From: Adenophora triphylla var. japonica
Taxonomy: Eukaryota; Streptophyta; Magnoliopsida; Asterales; Campanulaceae
DNA: 64,000 nt
Assembly: GCA_022495995.1 (NCBI GenBank)
Contig: JAFEMH010002606.1
Span: 62,001-126,000, forward strand
Direction: 5' to 3'
Each line of letters starts with the position of its first letter. Position 1 is the first letter of the stretch. The notes beneath the pieces are model-generated. The model worked only from the letters and a program-made list of their open reading frames with translations. It had not been told where the DNA came from and did not search any database. The position numbers and the translations under genes are program-made. Shown here one piece after another: positions 1 through 12,199 of this stretch.

Positions 1-1128
1 AAAGCTAAAGATTTTTTTGGAACTATACAACGCATCTACACTATATTTGCGAATTCTACCAAGAGATGGGAGATTTTGAATGATAATGTAAAAGGATTGA
101 CCCTTAAATCATTGTCGACTACTCGTTGGGAGAGTCGTGTTGATAGTGTTAAAGCTATTAGATATCAAGTTTCCGATATAAGAGAAGCATTACTTCAAGT
201 AAGCGAAAGTGATAATGATTCAAAAATAAGAAGTGAAGCTAAATCGTTAGCAAATAATGAACTTGGTGATTTTGAGTTTTTACTTGCTATAGTTATTTGG
301 TATGAAATCTTGCTTGTAGTTAATTTGATTAGTAAACATTTACAATCCAAGGATATGCTAATTGATGTTGCCATTGAAAAGGTAAAGGGTCTAATTTCTT
401 ATTTTAAGGAGTATAGAGAATCTGGTTTTGATAAAGCCCTTAAAATTGCCGAGGAAATTGCCATTGAAATGAATGTTGATCCAAGATTTCCTCAAAGACG
501 AGAAATTAAAAGAAAAAGACATTTTGATGAGAATCCAAATGATGTACCTTCCATTGCCCAATCTTCAAAGGAATCATTTAGGATTAATTATTTCATATAT
601 ATTGTTGATCAAGCTATTATATCACTTACTAAAAGGTTTGAACAATATGAATCATATGAAAAAAAATTTGGTTTTTTATTTAATTCTAGCATGTTGCACT
701 CTTTGGATGATATGAGTTTAAGGTCTTATTGTGATAATCTTGAGGTTGCACTTAAAAAAGATGATCAATTTGATATTATTGGAAATGATTTATATGTGGA
801 GTTAAAGTTACTTCAAAATTTCTTGCCTAAGGAAAACATGGGACCTATTGATATTTTGAAATTTCTAAAACGTTTAGATTGTTTTCCTAATGCAATTATT
901 GCATATAGAATTTTGTTGACTATACCTGTGACTGTTGCATCTGCAGAAAGAAGTTTTTCCAAGTTGAAGTTGTTGAAGACGTACATGCGTTCCACAATGA
1001 CTCAAGAGAGACTCAATGGATTAGCTATGATCGCAATTGAGAACGAGCTTTTAGAGAAAATTGACTACGAAGATCTTATTGAAGATTTTGCTTCAAAAAA
1101 TGTTAGAAGAATGGCACGATTTAAGTGA
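1..1128 (+). CDS. hAT transposase, C-terminal part (TTF-type/ZMYM1-like hAT), cut by window edge
   Basis: The frame is open from base 1, so the protein begins left of the window; the TTG at 76 is not a credible start. The visible part has a TRWESRV motif near the beginning, typical of plant hAT proteins with an upstream TTF zinc finger. It ends in the hAT dimerisation domain: a VTVASAERSFSKLK block, then KTYMRSTM and the RLNGLAMIAIE helix. The dimerisation domain brings transposase subunits together at the element ends. No stop or frameshift interrupts the ~375 visible codons. The DDE residues cannot be judged fully because the N-terminal half is missing. A hAT-like terminal repeat follows at 1241-1253. 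Whether the full protein is intact is unknown. Confidence 0.85.
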   Translation, partial: KAKDFFGTIQRIYTIFANSTKRWEILNDNVKGLTLKSLSTTRWESRVDSVKAIRYQVSDIREALLQVSESDNDSKIRSEAKSLANNELGDFEFLLAIVIWYEILLVVNLISKHLQSKDMLIDVAIEKVKGLISYFKEYRESGFDKALKIAEEIAIEMNVDPRFPQRREIKRKRHFDENPNDVPSIAQSSKESFRINYFIYIVDQAIISLTKRFEQYESYEKKFGFLFNSSMLHSLDDMSLRSYCDNLEVALKKDDQFDIIGNDLYVELKLLQNFLPKENMGPIDILKFLKRLDCFPNAIIAYRILLTIPVTVASAERSFSKLKLLKTYMRSTMTQERLNGLAMIAIENELLEKIDYEDLIEDFASKNVRRMARFK

Positions 1129-1253
1129 AGAAAGGACTTCAAATTATGGTTAGTACTTATTTTTATTTTTATTGTAGAAGTGAAATTTAATATTAAAAAA
1201 AGGCCCATTTTCTTTGTTTGCACCGGGGCCTCAAAATCTTAGGGGCGGCCCTG
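1..1253 (+). mobile_element. hAT element, 3' portion with right terminal inverted repeat
   Basis: The transposase fragment is followed by ~110 bp of AT-rich tail and then AGGGGCGGCCCTG at 1241-1253. Reversed, this reads CAGGGCCGCCCCT, a typical plant hAT terminal repeat. The sequence to the right switches abruptly to a minus-strand retrotransposon gag frame. The element therefore appears inserted in the Tat-1 gag. The expected 8 bp target duplication would be GGATTCAT (1254-1261); its partner is outside the window. Confidence 0.75.
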
Positions 1254-1628
1254 GGATTCATCTTTCTGCTTTTGTTTTCTTCCTTTCTTGAATTTCATGT
1301 CATGGAGCTCTTGCATGAGGGCGGCCATTTGGGCGTTTTGCTCATCAATTTTCTTACTTTGTTCATCCAACCTAAGCATGGCTTCGATGAGTTGGGCCTT
1401 AGCTTCGTTGATTTCGGCCTCGGTGGTAGAAGGAGAAGCAGACTTCGTGTCGAGCTTTGACGAAGAACCTAGACGTGTAGCAACCGTGTTAAACCATGAT
1501 CGAGTCCCAACAAGTCGGCTGAATAGGGTGAATGAAGGCTTTGAAGGTTTGAAGGTTTTGGCCAAAATACGAAAAGACCGAACACTTGTCTCACACGGGA
1601 CAAGCAGTCTCGCGCGAGACAACACCAC
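1254..1628 (-). pseudogene. Tat-1 gag N-terminal coiled-coil fragment
   Basis: This is a minus-strand open frame, cut at its 3' side by the hAT end. The last ~70 residues are a charged heptad-rich segment (AEINEAKAQLIEAMLRLDEQ and onward) ending in a lysine-rich stretch. Such coiled coils open the Gag of Tat/Ogre-type Ty3 elements. The only start at the upstream end is a GTG (1628), so the real start is unclear. Its placement downstream of the Tat-1 primer site, in the same orientation, supports a Gag origin. No capsid domain is visible. Confidence 0.5.
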
Positions 1629-1901
1629 GGGAAGTCACATTTTTTCTGATTTTAATCCTAATTTTGGTTGGACGGAAATCCGTTTTGGGGGTTTCTAACA
1701 TTCTAAAACCAAACCTAAAGACCTAGGGGTCGAAGTCATCCCAAGTAACATCGAGTTTTGTGCAATAAATTTGGTGAGAAAATTTTCTCTTTTTAGGAGC
1801 AAATCTGAAGGGACAATCATAGGGACATTTTCGAAGGGACAATTCCGAAGCAACAGTTTTTTTTTATTTCTTTTCCATGGATTATTGCACAAAATAAGAT
1901 C

Positions 1902-3400
1902 TTGACATGGGATTACAAAGACTCCAAGATCAAACCGACCGGTCACGGAGTGTCTTAAAAAGTCGATCTACATGATATGTGGCGATGCAGGGCTGGAAGT
2001 CTAGGCTCCCCGCGATATGACAATCTAGATGGATTGAATACGCGGAGTGGGATGATCCAACTTCGGAGAGACCGACGACTAGGTGGTTACCGTCGTCCGT
2101 CCTTAGTGTGGGTCCCGGGTTTAATCAGGGTATGAAGTGCAATGACAGATATAAGTATGAGTGACCGCACCAAGTGGTTGCCTACGTTTCTCCCAAATTA
2201 GGAAGACTCAGGCCGTCGTAGTTTCACTTAAAGGAGAGAGAGAAATAAATAAATAAATTAATTTAAATTACAACTCCCGAATCCTCCATGGACCGGACTT
2301 TAAATAAAAAAAATCAATCGCACGCAGGTATATAATTCAAGTAATAAATTAATTACTCTGCCCTGCAAAATAAAGTTAATACAAGCAAAATAGAAATAAA
2401 AATTTATTTTGACTTTTCTGAATTTTTAAAACTTTTCTGTAAGTTTTCTGTTTTTTTTTTTTAAAGTCAGACTTTGGAAAAGTCAACAAGTCTTTTTGTT
2501 TTTTTTTCTTTTGGGGTCAACCCTTTTTTTTAAAGCAAAGTCAACAACACCACGCTTGATTTTGAGAAAAGTCCACCAGGTTTGATTCTGGGAACAATGT
2601 CTCGCGTTGACATGGGATTACAAAGACTTCAAGATCAAACCGACCGGTCACGGAGTGTCTTAAAAAGTCGATCTACATGATATGTGGCGATGCAGGGCTG
2701 GAAGGCTAGGCTCCCCGCGGTATGACAATCTAGATGGATTGAATACGCGGAGTGGGATGATCCAACTTCGGAGAGACCGACGACTAGGTGGTTATCGTCG
2801 TCCGTCCTTAGTGTGGGTCCCGGATTTAATCAGGGTATGAAGTGCAATGACAGATATAAGTATGAGTGACCGCACCAAGTGGTTGCCTACGTTTCTTCCA
2901 AAATAGGAAGACTCAGGCCGTCGTAGTTTCACTTAAAGGAGAGAGAGAAATAAATTAATTAATTAATTTAAATTACAACTCCCGAATCCTCCATTGACCG
3001 GACTTTAAATCAAAAAAATCAATCGCACGCAGATATATAATTCAAGTAATAAATTAATTACTCTGCCCTGCAAAATAAAGTTAATACAAGCAAAATAGAA
3101 ATAAAAATTTATTTTGACTTTTCTGAATTTTTAGAACTTTTATGTAAGTTTTTTGTTTTTTTTTTTTTTAAGTCAGACTTTGGAAAAGTCAACAAGTCTT
3201 TTTGTTTTTTTTTTCTTTTGGGGTCAACCCTTTTTTTTAAAGCAAAGTCAACAACACCACGCTTGATTTTGAGAAAAGTCCACCAGGTTTGATTCTGGGA
3301 ACAATGTCTCGCGCGGGACAAGCAAGTCAACAAAACCAAGCTTGATTTTGAGAAAAGTCCACCAGGTTTGATTCTGGGAACAATGTCTCGCGCGGGACAA
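1902..3400 (-). repeat. ~705 bp tandem duplication in the Tat-1 leader plus a short third copy
   Basis: The segment starting TTGACATGGGATTACAAAG at 1902 recurs at 2607, an offset of 705 bp. The two units (1902-2606 and 2607-3311) differ at only a few sites and small indels. Each ends with GGTTTGATTCTGGGAACAAT and CTCGCG. A third, partial copy of just the last ~75 bp of the unit follows (about 3323-3400). The leader between primer site and gag is a common place for tandem repeats in Tat/Ogre elements. Confidence 0.9.
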
Positions 3401-3560
3401 GCTTGTCCCGCGCTGGACAAGCATTCAGACAGTTAATTTTTTTTGACGAAAACAGTACAGAAAAATCTGAAAAAAAATCAAAAAAATCAAAAATTTTGCA
3501 GAAAAATAAAAAGATTGATAATATTCAATTGTAACGCAAGTCTAACCCTCTTAATTAATC

Positions 3561-3583
3561 ATCCCTAGCGGAGTCGTCAAAAC
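3561..3583 (-). other. Tat-1 primer-binding site
   Basis: On the minus strand the sequence next to the LTR end reads TTTTGACGACTCCGCTAGGG. It differs at a few bases from TTTGGCGACTCCGCTGGGG beside the Tat-2 LTR (61250). It lies directly after the LTR terminus ...GCTACA, which fixes the element's orientation as minus. Confidence 0.7.
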
Positions 3584-4464
3584 TGTAGCGTTGATATTTT
3601 TTTGAATAACAGAGTCGCCACTTATTATTTATTTAGGAAAACAATAAGAAAAACCTTTTTGATTTAAAAGAGATTTGAGGGTTCGGGGGTTAAGTTATGG
3701 AATCGAAAGGTCGAGGAGCACCCATTCCACCCAATCCGAAGATCGGTCTTGCCAATTGAGTATTATCAATCTTTTCAATTATTGATTAAATAAAGGAACA
3801 AGAAAACCCTAATCAATTTCTTGATTAGAAATGTCGGATTGTATGCTTCGAGATCACCTCCATGGATTGAAGGGACTCTAGGCTAATCCTTTTAATGGGA
3901 TTACACTACTCTAAAAGCCAATATAGAGGTTGAGATGAAGAATAGAAATTTACCTTGTGTTTAGGGAGTGTTTGATTTAGAACGTGGTTCTAAGATGTCT
4001 TCTCGGTCGAGAAATGATTCGGGCAGAGCTTCGCCTTGATTTTAGGCTTGAGCCTTGATGTTCGTCAATCAACGTGGTTGATGGACGAATTTAGGAGTTG
4101 TTTGTGAGTGATTAGAAGGAATCTTTCAAGAAGAGAAACCAACAAATTGTGTGTGTTGTGTATTTTCGATCGTGGATTGGGGACCTCTGAAATACTAAAA
4201 GCTATCGAGTATTTATAGGGGTTTAAAAGGTGGATACATGACTTGGTCACCAAGATTAGGAGACTCACGGAAGGTTTCAGAACTCAACTATGATTGGATG
4301 ATCGGATTGATAAGGTTTTATCCAGAAAAGAGCTTGAAACGGAGAAGGAGAGTGATTCTGCATATCCTGCAGAGGGCTTGTCTCGCGCGAGACACGTATG
4401 TCCCGTGCGAGACAACTAATCGGTTGACTATTTTGTCCTCTTCAGCTATTCCGTTAGTCAGTTA

Positions 4465-7314
4465 TGTGAGGACCCCAACCCGGAACCTAACCCGTGTCCC
4501 GAGCTAGAGCGTCCCCAATAGAACTCAAACCACCTAAATTTTTAAAACTTTGATTTAACTTACAACATAAACATACTGAACATAACCATTTCAAAATAGC
4601 TTCATTCCTCTCTACAGGGAAGGAAGAGTTGAATAATTTTAAAAGTAACAACCTGTTTTAATTACAAAAGACTTTAGTTATAACGTAGAAACTAAGTTTT
4701 ATACACACAAACTCCATAAAGGAATGATACCAAAATACGTCTTCTACACCAACCTATACGTACCCCGACAATCCCAAAATACCACGTCCAAACTCCTTTC
4801 CGTCCTCACATGGCCGGTCCGCCTGTCTCAGGATCTAAAAACATTAAAGGGAGAGGGGTGAGAATAAATCTCAGCAAGCTATTATGAATGCAGCAATATG
4901 CCAAGTAAGATGCAACACATAACAAGGTACATCTCACATATTGGTAAAACAGTAAACACCTTCCGTTACCTTTGTTTACCTTTCCCGTCTGAATCATAAG
5001 TCGTACCATTGTGGAAGTAAATACTCCACTATTTTGTGAATGCATATCCACCATAATCAATATCATATAACCGAGATAGTTATGATTATAACTCATCTCC
5101 TGTGAACTGTTTAGGCATATTCACATCTTATAAGACCCATTTTCCAGGGAACCATATAAGATAGTAGCAACTCTGTAAGGCTTTTGGCTCAATACAGATG
5201 CTATAACCCCAGTCTGTGGCCACAGAGGGGGAGAGGTCACAGGTATAATGTAATCCAAGCACCTTATGAAACAATTTCTCATAAGTGATCGTATTCCATT
5301 ATACCCCCAAAGATCAGTTGATATAAACACACTCAAGCACATAATAGATACTTGAAATAACATCCACCACAGGGATAATAATATATCAACATGGTAATGT
5401 ATACTCATGCTAAATCAATATCATAGTGCAACATTCATTTAATACACTATGCATAGTACCATCAATGAACATGTATTCAAGTAAGGTAACAGTATAACCA
5501 ATAAATCCACAAATGGGATAACAATACAGCCATACGATAATCATATCCACACTTGGGATAACCATGCAATCATATAATGAACATATCCACCCTTGGGATA
5601 ACAATGCAATCATATAATGAACATATCCACACTTGGGATAACAAGTTAACAACATAATATATAAATCCACACTTTGGATAATAATGAAACAATGTGATAA
5701 ATACACATTCCCAAACTAGCACGATAGGGACATACAGCTTCTACACTATTCAAATCAACCACCAAGGATATGGGCAAGTAAGGCCACTATGTATCATAAA
5801 CCATTCCTACCTAGTCATTATACAACCTTGAATAATCTTAATAAAAGTTCAAGATCTACTTCCCAAGTTTGAACTACTTTGGCGAAGTTACTAATCAAGC
5901 CTATTAACCATTTTCCGGACAATATTTAAACTACTTCCACTAATCCATTTTGATCAAATAAGACGTCGTTGCGTGGCCAAAGTATTCTACTTTAATCTAA
6001 GTTAAAAAGGATTAATTCATATCCGGTTTGGATTAGGTTCTACTAATTTATAATGGTTGGGAATCATGCCACGAGGTTGTTGGTAAAAATCAGCAAGAAA
6101 ATTAACTGAGGGGATCTGGTGACATGGGCGACCGCCCATGTCACTTGGGCGACCGCCCAAGAGAGATTATAAAAGGGTACACATGTTTCTGCAGGGATGG
6201 GCGACCACACAAGGTAACTTGGGCGACCGCCCAAGAAGGTTTTCAAGGCACTCCAAATTCTGATCACATGGGCGGCCGCTCAAGCCCCTCATGGGCGACC
6301 GCCCAAGTCAATTTCCAGCAACACCCGATTTCTAAACCCCTTTTTCACATAGTTTCTTTTCCTCTTTATAATTCTTTCCCATTTTTGATGCTCATGAAAG
6401 ACTCCCACATTTTTACTACTTCATTCTAAATCAATCAAACCCAAACAACATAAACCTAAATCCTATACAACTTGATTTCCTATACAATTTCCTACCACAT
6501 TCCTAGTTCAATCATCTTCATTTAACTTAACCCATTTTCTCCCATTTCTTGATCATCTTCTATGAACAACAACATCCTTCCATAACATTAACCAATTCCT
6601 CCACTCTAAGAAGGTTTCCAAAGCATCAAACAATCATTTAACAATAATAACAACATTCATAGCTCATGAACATTTAAAGAAGGGAAAGTCATAATAACTC
6701 ACTTGGCAAATATGGAATGGAATGAGGATTTTCTTAGCTTGATGTGCTCCCCTCCTCACCCCGATCACGGAAGTACACTCGGATTGCCAAATGGAGAAGA
6801 ATTGAATTCTCTAGGGACTTGGAAGGTGAGGCTTCAAGAAGGAGCTTCCATGGAATTTCTTAGGAAGAAGTAAGAAGAATGAAGAAGAAGAGAATGATGA
6901 GGTGAAAGTAAGGAGGATGGAAGAAGTATGGGAGGAGTATGGAGGGAGGTTGACTAAGGAGGTGAAAGAGAGGGTTTTAAGGATATGGCCCCCCATCCCC
7001 TTTTAAATAAAATCTTTCAAATTCTTACACTCAACCCCTAAATGTTTTAATAAATGAATTTAAATCCTTTTCTTCTTTCCCTTACACAAAGAAGCCTAAC
7101 TATCCACATTTTATTTATTTTATCCATTTCTATTATTATACTACTCCCAAGATGCTTTATTTTATTTCCCTACCTAAGGATTTTAAATTATTTTCTAACC
7201 ATCTCATCTTAATATTAAGAAATTAAAGACATAAAATGATCACATAAGATTAATAATAATATTAAAAGCATATAATATGATACTAAAATAGTGTCTAGGG
7301 TTAGGGTCGTTACA
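4465..7314 (-). repeat. Del element 3' LTR (2850 bp)
   Basis: Starts TGTAACGACCC at 7314 and ends CCTCACA at 4465 on the minus strand. It is collinear with the second LTR with only scattered substitutions and short indels. It holds a cluster of TGGGCGACCGCCCA palindromes (6119-6311) and short runs of an AATCCACACTTGGGATAAC-like tandem motif (5500-5690). No coding capacity is supported. Confidence 0.9.
6119..6312. repeat. Cluster of GGGCGACCGCCC palindromes in the Del LTR
   Basis: At least five versions of TGGGCGACCGCCCA or close variants (GGGCGGCCGCTC, GGGCGACCACAC) lie within 190 bp in an otherwise AT-rich LTR. The second LTR has the matching cluster at 19973-20163, with one site changed to GGGCGATCGCCC, which keeps the palindrome. 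Confidence 0.85.
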
Positions 7315-9651
7315 CTCACTCCCCCTTAAAGAAAATTCGTCCCGAATTTTAAACTTGCTTACCTTACTGATCAATTAAAGAAGGTGACCTCCCCATATAA
7401 GTCAAATCCGCTTAATCATCATTAGTTGAAGAACTCCATACACATGAGGAATCATAAAGATAATTTCTTCCATACAATGTTCCACACGTTACCAATTCAA
7501 TACTGAATTGAAACCTACTAATATACGCAAACTCACTAAGGTTAAATAAACTTCTCAAGTTTAAAAGAAATCCATCACACAACACACAACTTATTCTCAA
7601 GAATCTGGATAGTCTTCCCTGTCTGCCTATCTGCCTGAGGATGAAAGCATCATTGAAACTCGACTTGGAACTCAAAACCTTGCACCCAGCTTCCCAAAAG
7701 CACAATGAATCCACGATCCCGATCTGGTAAAATGTTGATTGGTGCTCCACGAAATCAATCAATCTCCCGCATGCACAATGTTTTAATTTCTCCCTCGAAT
7801 ACTTCGTTGATATAAGTAGAAAGTAAACCGACTTGATCTATCCATCCACTATTACTCCAACACACCCATCTTCATCGACGTTGAAGGTAGTCCAGTTACA
7901 AAATTCCATCGCAATGCTTTCCCATTCGAATCTTCTAACTCTTCTTCAAATCTTGATACCTCATCGAACTTTCCTGATGAATCGCAATTCTAGATCTATG
8001 GTCTTCCTCTAAAACTGGTCTTCTAATCTCTTGCACGACGCAGTACGCACATTAGAGTTGAGGGTTAAATTTTCATCCCAATTCGATACAAAATCCTTGG
8101 TCTTCCCATCTTAAAACTAGCCGATAATCCTCTTAACTTCTGAATCATGGTTGAACTTCCTCTAAAGTCTCCACACTATAAGTGTAACTTGAATATTCGC
8201 AATCATATCTCACCTTGCAACTCAAAGGATATACTTGTTGACACATAAGCCTTTCGGCTAATCGCATTTGCAATCACAATAACTTTCCCGGGTAGCAAGA
8301 TATAACACAATTTAAGTCTTTTTAATAATTTCAACCCTCGACTCTGCTTATTGTTAAATTCCTTCCGAGTTAACAAATACTTTAAACTTTTATACTCGGT
8401 AACACATCTCAGATTTAGTGGCACATAATTAAAATTTCCACTTGTAAAACGCAAAATAATCTTAGTCACTTCCAAGTTGAAAATAAGAAAATTCTGCTCC
8501 GCCTGTTTCACTTCCTCTAAACATAAGTTATCACTTTCCCATTTTACATAATATCACAAACTAACCTTCCTTTAATACGCAATTAAAAATTACCAAGTTC
8601 TCACATCCATTAGTCAGATAAGGATCAGATCTGTAGTCAACCTATTCTTCATCTCTACCTATATGATTCACCCTTATTGGCATCTTACATCAAGGATACC
8701 TCTTTCCAGGTTAACTAAATCAATGATAATACAATTCTCAAGAATCTATTGATACTCCCTTAGTAGCACCCCTTTCAACCCTGAAACTACGGACTCATTA
8801 TGGCAATATTTCCAAGCCAACTCACAATTGTTTAAACTTCACACACAAATTCTTCTCTTGAAGAATAGATAACACAATTCACAATTGATTTTCATGATGT
8901 TCTCAACTTCAAATAAGCAAGGATGTCACCACTAATAATTTCCACAAGCCATCAAGATAAGGATAAAACTCTGCTCATTATAACCACGACAAAATCGAGA
9001 CCATTCTATAAGGTGCTTTTGATATAGACATTAAACTTGACACTAAATCAATACGTAATTCCACTTTCCAACCTGTAGTCATATAATACTTTGCTGAAAA
9101 CACATTTACCATTTTCCTAATTAGCACATAACATTTTTCGAAGGCTTCTTACCCAAGTCTACCACATACCAATTAATCTTCACACCTTTTAACCAAAATT
9201 TTTCAATCTTTAATGCATATATAACAAGGATACCACATAGAGGCTTATCTGTATCTAATACCATATAGACCAATTAGGCATAGAAAAGAAGACTCGCTTC
9301 ATACGACAGTCTATTAATGCACGACCACTACTTAACCAATCTAGGCCAAGTATACATCAAAATCACACATTGGTAATCATACCAAATCAGCGCAATACAC
9401 CTTGGCTAAAACCACATCACACTTGTGGTAAATCAAGAAATTTCGAGGTACTCTCTCATAAGAGCAAAAACCTCTAACACATAAACAAATATTATGCAAT
9501 ATATGCCACGTTAAAGCAAAATGAAATGCCAAACATGCATGAAATGAACCGGGATCTATAAAAGTATGACCCCTACTTCTGAGACAGGTATTATACCTCT
9601 AAAGACCGCTGAGGAATCTATCCCTCCAAGACTCAAAACAAGGATTCAACT
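7315..9651 (-). pseudogene. Del pol remnants (RNase H and integrase scraps) and polypurine tract
   Basis: The minus strand holds recognisable but broken pieces. Near 8230-8440 an RNase H tail reads YKSLKYLLTRKEFNNKQSRG, then a spacer and ANAISRKAY, matching the usual DHKSLKYL...ADALSRKA layout. Near 7600-7720 an integrase-like stretch (DSLCFWEAGCKVLSSKSS, then AF) corresponds to the segment around the second catalytic aspartate and the following HPQ region. Stops and frameshifts separate them. Protease and the reverse transcriptase core were not recognised. The tract CTTTAAGGGGGAGTGAG just before the 3' LTR (7315-7331) is the plus-strand primer. Confidence 0.65.
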
Positions 9652-10703
9652 TTAAACATTCCCTTTTGAATTCCCTTCATTGTCCCTTTTCATTCCACCT
9701 CTTTTCCCCCTTTTACCGGCACCCAAAGCTAACCTCTGGTGAAATACAGGACAATTTTTCTTGTAGTGCCCCATTTCTCCACAATTCATGCATTTCCCTT
9801 GCTTACTCCAACACTTGTCTTCAGAATGACCCATCTTCTTGCAATAACCACATACAATCCTTACCTGACTTGAAGTCGGACGAGTTGTCGGTGTCTCCAC
9901 TTCTTCTCCTCTCGCTAACTCCGGTGTTGATCCTCTCTGTTGCCCTCTACTATATCCAGAACCTTGGCCTTGAAATCTCTGTTTACTTCCACTTCCACCC
10001 TCAGATCTACCCCGGTGCTCGTCAATATCATTCTCTATCCGATAGGCTTTATTCATTCTTTGTCTGGAAATGCTGTGAAGTCGTGAGTCAATAAGCTGTT
10101 TCTGAACTCTAGCCTTAATCCCTTCACAAATCGATATACCCGTCTCTCTTCTTAGGAACCAAATGTGGACAATAGCGAGCTAACTCAGTAAACCTTCTTT
10201 GAGTCTTGCGCCACGGTCATTGATCCTTACTCTAATCTCAAAAACTCAACTTCCTTCTTACCTCTTGTAACCATTGGAATAAAATGATCTCGGAACTTGC
10301 GTGTGAAGTTCTCCCAAGTTTGCGGTGTAAGGTCCCGATCCCAGCTATCCTTCACTACTTGCCACCAATGCTCTGCAGGTCCTTCTAACTTGAAGACTGC
10401 GCATCTCACCTTTTCTGCATCTGTACTCTCCATTGATGCGAAAATCTTATTCATAGCTTCAAGCCATCTCTCCGCCTTCTCCCGATCTGGGTCTCCACTA
10501 AAGCTTGGAGGTGTCATCTTGACGAACTTTTCCAAACCATGCCCATGTCTGCCTTCTTGATGCTGCTGTTCTTGCCCTTGTGTTGCCATATTTTGCAAAA
10601 ATACTCGAAACATGTTCATCGTCTCAACATTCGGATTTCCATCACTCCCGGCATTACCAACATTGCCCGGAACCTGATGCTGATCATCCTCATTTCCAGC
10701 CAT
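9652..10703 (-). pseudogene. Del gag (capsid plus two zinc knuckles), frameshifted
   Basis: The ATG is at 10701-10703. The first ~150 codons hold the chromovirus capsid: KMTPPSFSGDP, AERWLEAMNKIF and GPAEHWWQVVK. A break near 10230 shifts the frame through the RFTELARYCPHLV segment. The frame is open again from 10056, with basic Gly/Ser/Arg-rich sequence and two CCHC knuckles: CGYCKKMGHSEDKC and CMNCGEMGHYKKNC. Gag packages the element RNA in cytoplasmic particles. The breaks mean this copy cannot make a complete Gag. The initiator-Met primer site sits ~85 bp upstream. Confidence 0.85.
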
Positions 10704-10786
10704 TGAATAAACTCCTGCATCAAACACTCGGCGTAAATTATAACACACTCTCACTCAGCTAGCCTCTACCCGAGAACTCTAACCGA

Positions 10787-10798
10787 GCTCTGATACCA
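10787..10798 (-). other. Primer-binding site complementary to initiator-Met tRNA (Del)
   Basis: The minus strand reads TGGTATCAGAGC two bases inside the LTR end at 10801. This is the standard initiator-Met tRNA primer site of chromoviruses and copia elements. It shows that the 10801 LTR is the 5' LTR of a minus-oriented element. Confidence 0.9.
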
Positions 10799-12199
10799 AC
10801 TGTGAGGACCCCAACCCGGAACCTAACCCGTGTCCCGAGCTAGAGCGTCCCCAATAGAACTCAAACCACCTAAATTTTTTAAACTTTGATTTAACTTACA
10901 ACTTAAACATACTGAACATAACCATTTCAAAATAACTTCATTCCTCTCTACAGGGAAGGAAGAGTTGAATAATTTTAAAAGTAACAACCTGTTTTAATTA
11001 CAAAAGACTTTAGTTATAACGTAGAAACTAAGTTTTATACACACAAACTCCATAAAGGAATGATACCAAAATACGTCTTCTACACCAACCTATACGTACC
11101 CCGACAATCCCAAAATACCACGTCCAAACTCCTTTCTGTCCTCACTTGGCCGGTTCGCCTGTCTCAGGATCTAAAAACATTAAAGGGAGAGGGGTGAGAA
11201 TAAATCTCAGCAAGCTATTATGAATGCAATAATATGCCAAGTAAGATGCAACACATAACAAGGTACATCTCACATATTGGTAAAACAGTAAACACCTTCT
11301 GTTACCTTTGTTTACCTTTCCAAATCCGAATCATAAGTCGTACCATTGTGGAAGTAAATACTCCACTATTCTGTGAATGCATATCCACCAGAATAAATAT
11401 CATATAACCGAGATAGTTATGATTATAACTCATCTCCTGTGAACTGTTTAGGCATATTCACATCTTATAAGACCCATTTTCCAGGAAACCATATAAGATA
11501 GTAGCAATTCTGTAAGGCTTTTGGCTCAATACAGATGCTATAACCCCAGTCTGTGGCCACAGAGGGGGAGAGGTCACAGGTATAATGTAATCCGAGCACC
11601 TTATGAAACAATTTCTCATAAGTGATCGTATTCCATTATACCCCCAAAGATCAGCTGATATAAACACACTCAAGCACATAATAGATACTTGAAATAACAT
11701 CCACCACAGGGATAATAATATATCAACATGGTAATGTATACTCTTGCTAAATCAATACCATAGTGCAACATTCATTTAATACACTATGCATAGTACCATC
11801 AATGAACACATATTCAAGTAAGGTAACAGTATAACCAATAAATCCACAAATGGGATAACAATACAGCCATACGATAATCATATCCACACTTGGGATAACC
11901 ATGCAACCATATAATGAACATATCCACCCTTGGGATAACAATGCAACCATATAATGAACATATCCACACTTGGGATAACAAGTTAACAACATAATATATA
12001 AATCCACACTTTGAATAATAATGAAACAATGTGATAAATACACATTCCCAAACTAGCACGATAGGGACATACAACTTCTACACTATTCAAACCAACCACA
12101 AAGGATATGGGCAAGTAAGGCCACTATGTATCATAAACCATTCCTACTTAGTCATTATACAACCTTGAATAATCTTAATAAAAGTTCAAGATCTACTTC

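Noticed and set aside
5500..5706. Tyr/Cys-rich minus-strand frames in Del LTRs (also 11747-12074)
   Set aside because: They come from the AATCCACACTTGGGATAAC-like tandem motif of the LTR and have no coding signature.
6119..6312. Repeats considered as a CRISPR array
   Set aside because: Spacing is irregular, the units are palindromes in an LTR, and the genome is a plant's.
9666..10094. 142-codon plus-strand frame
   Set aside because: Lies antisense to the Del gag with its two zinc knuckles, which is the real coding strand.
10787..10798. tRNA-like sequence TGGTATCAGAGC
   Set aside because: It is a primer-binding site; no tRNA cloverleaf surrounds it. No tRNA or rRNA gene was found in the window.
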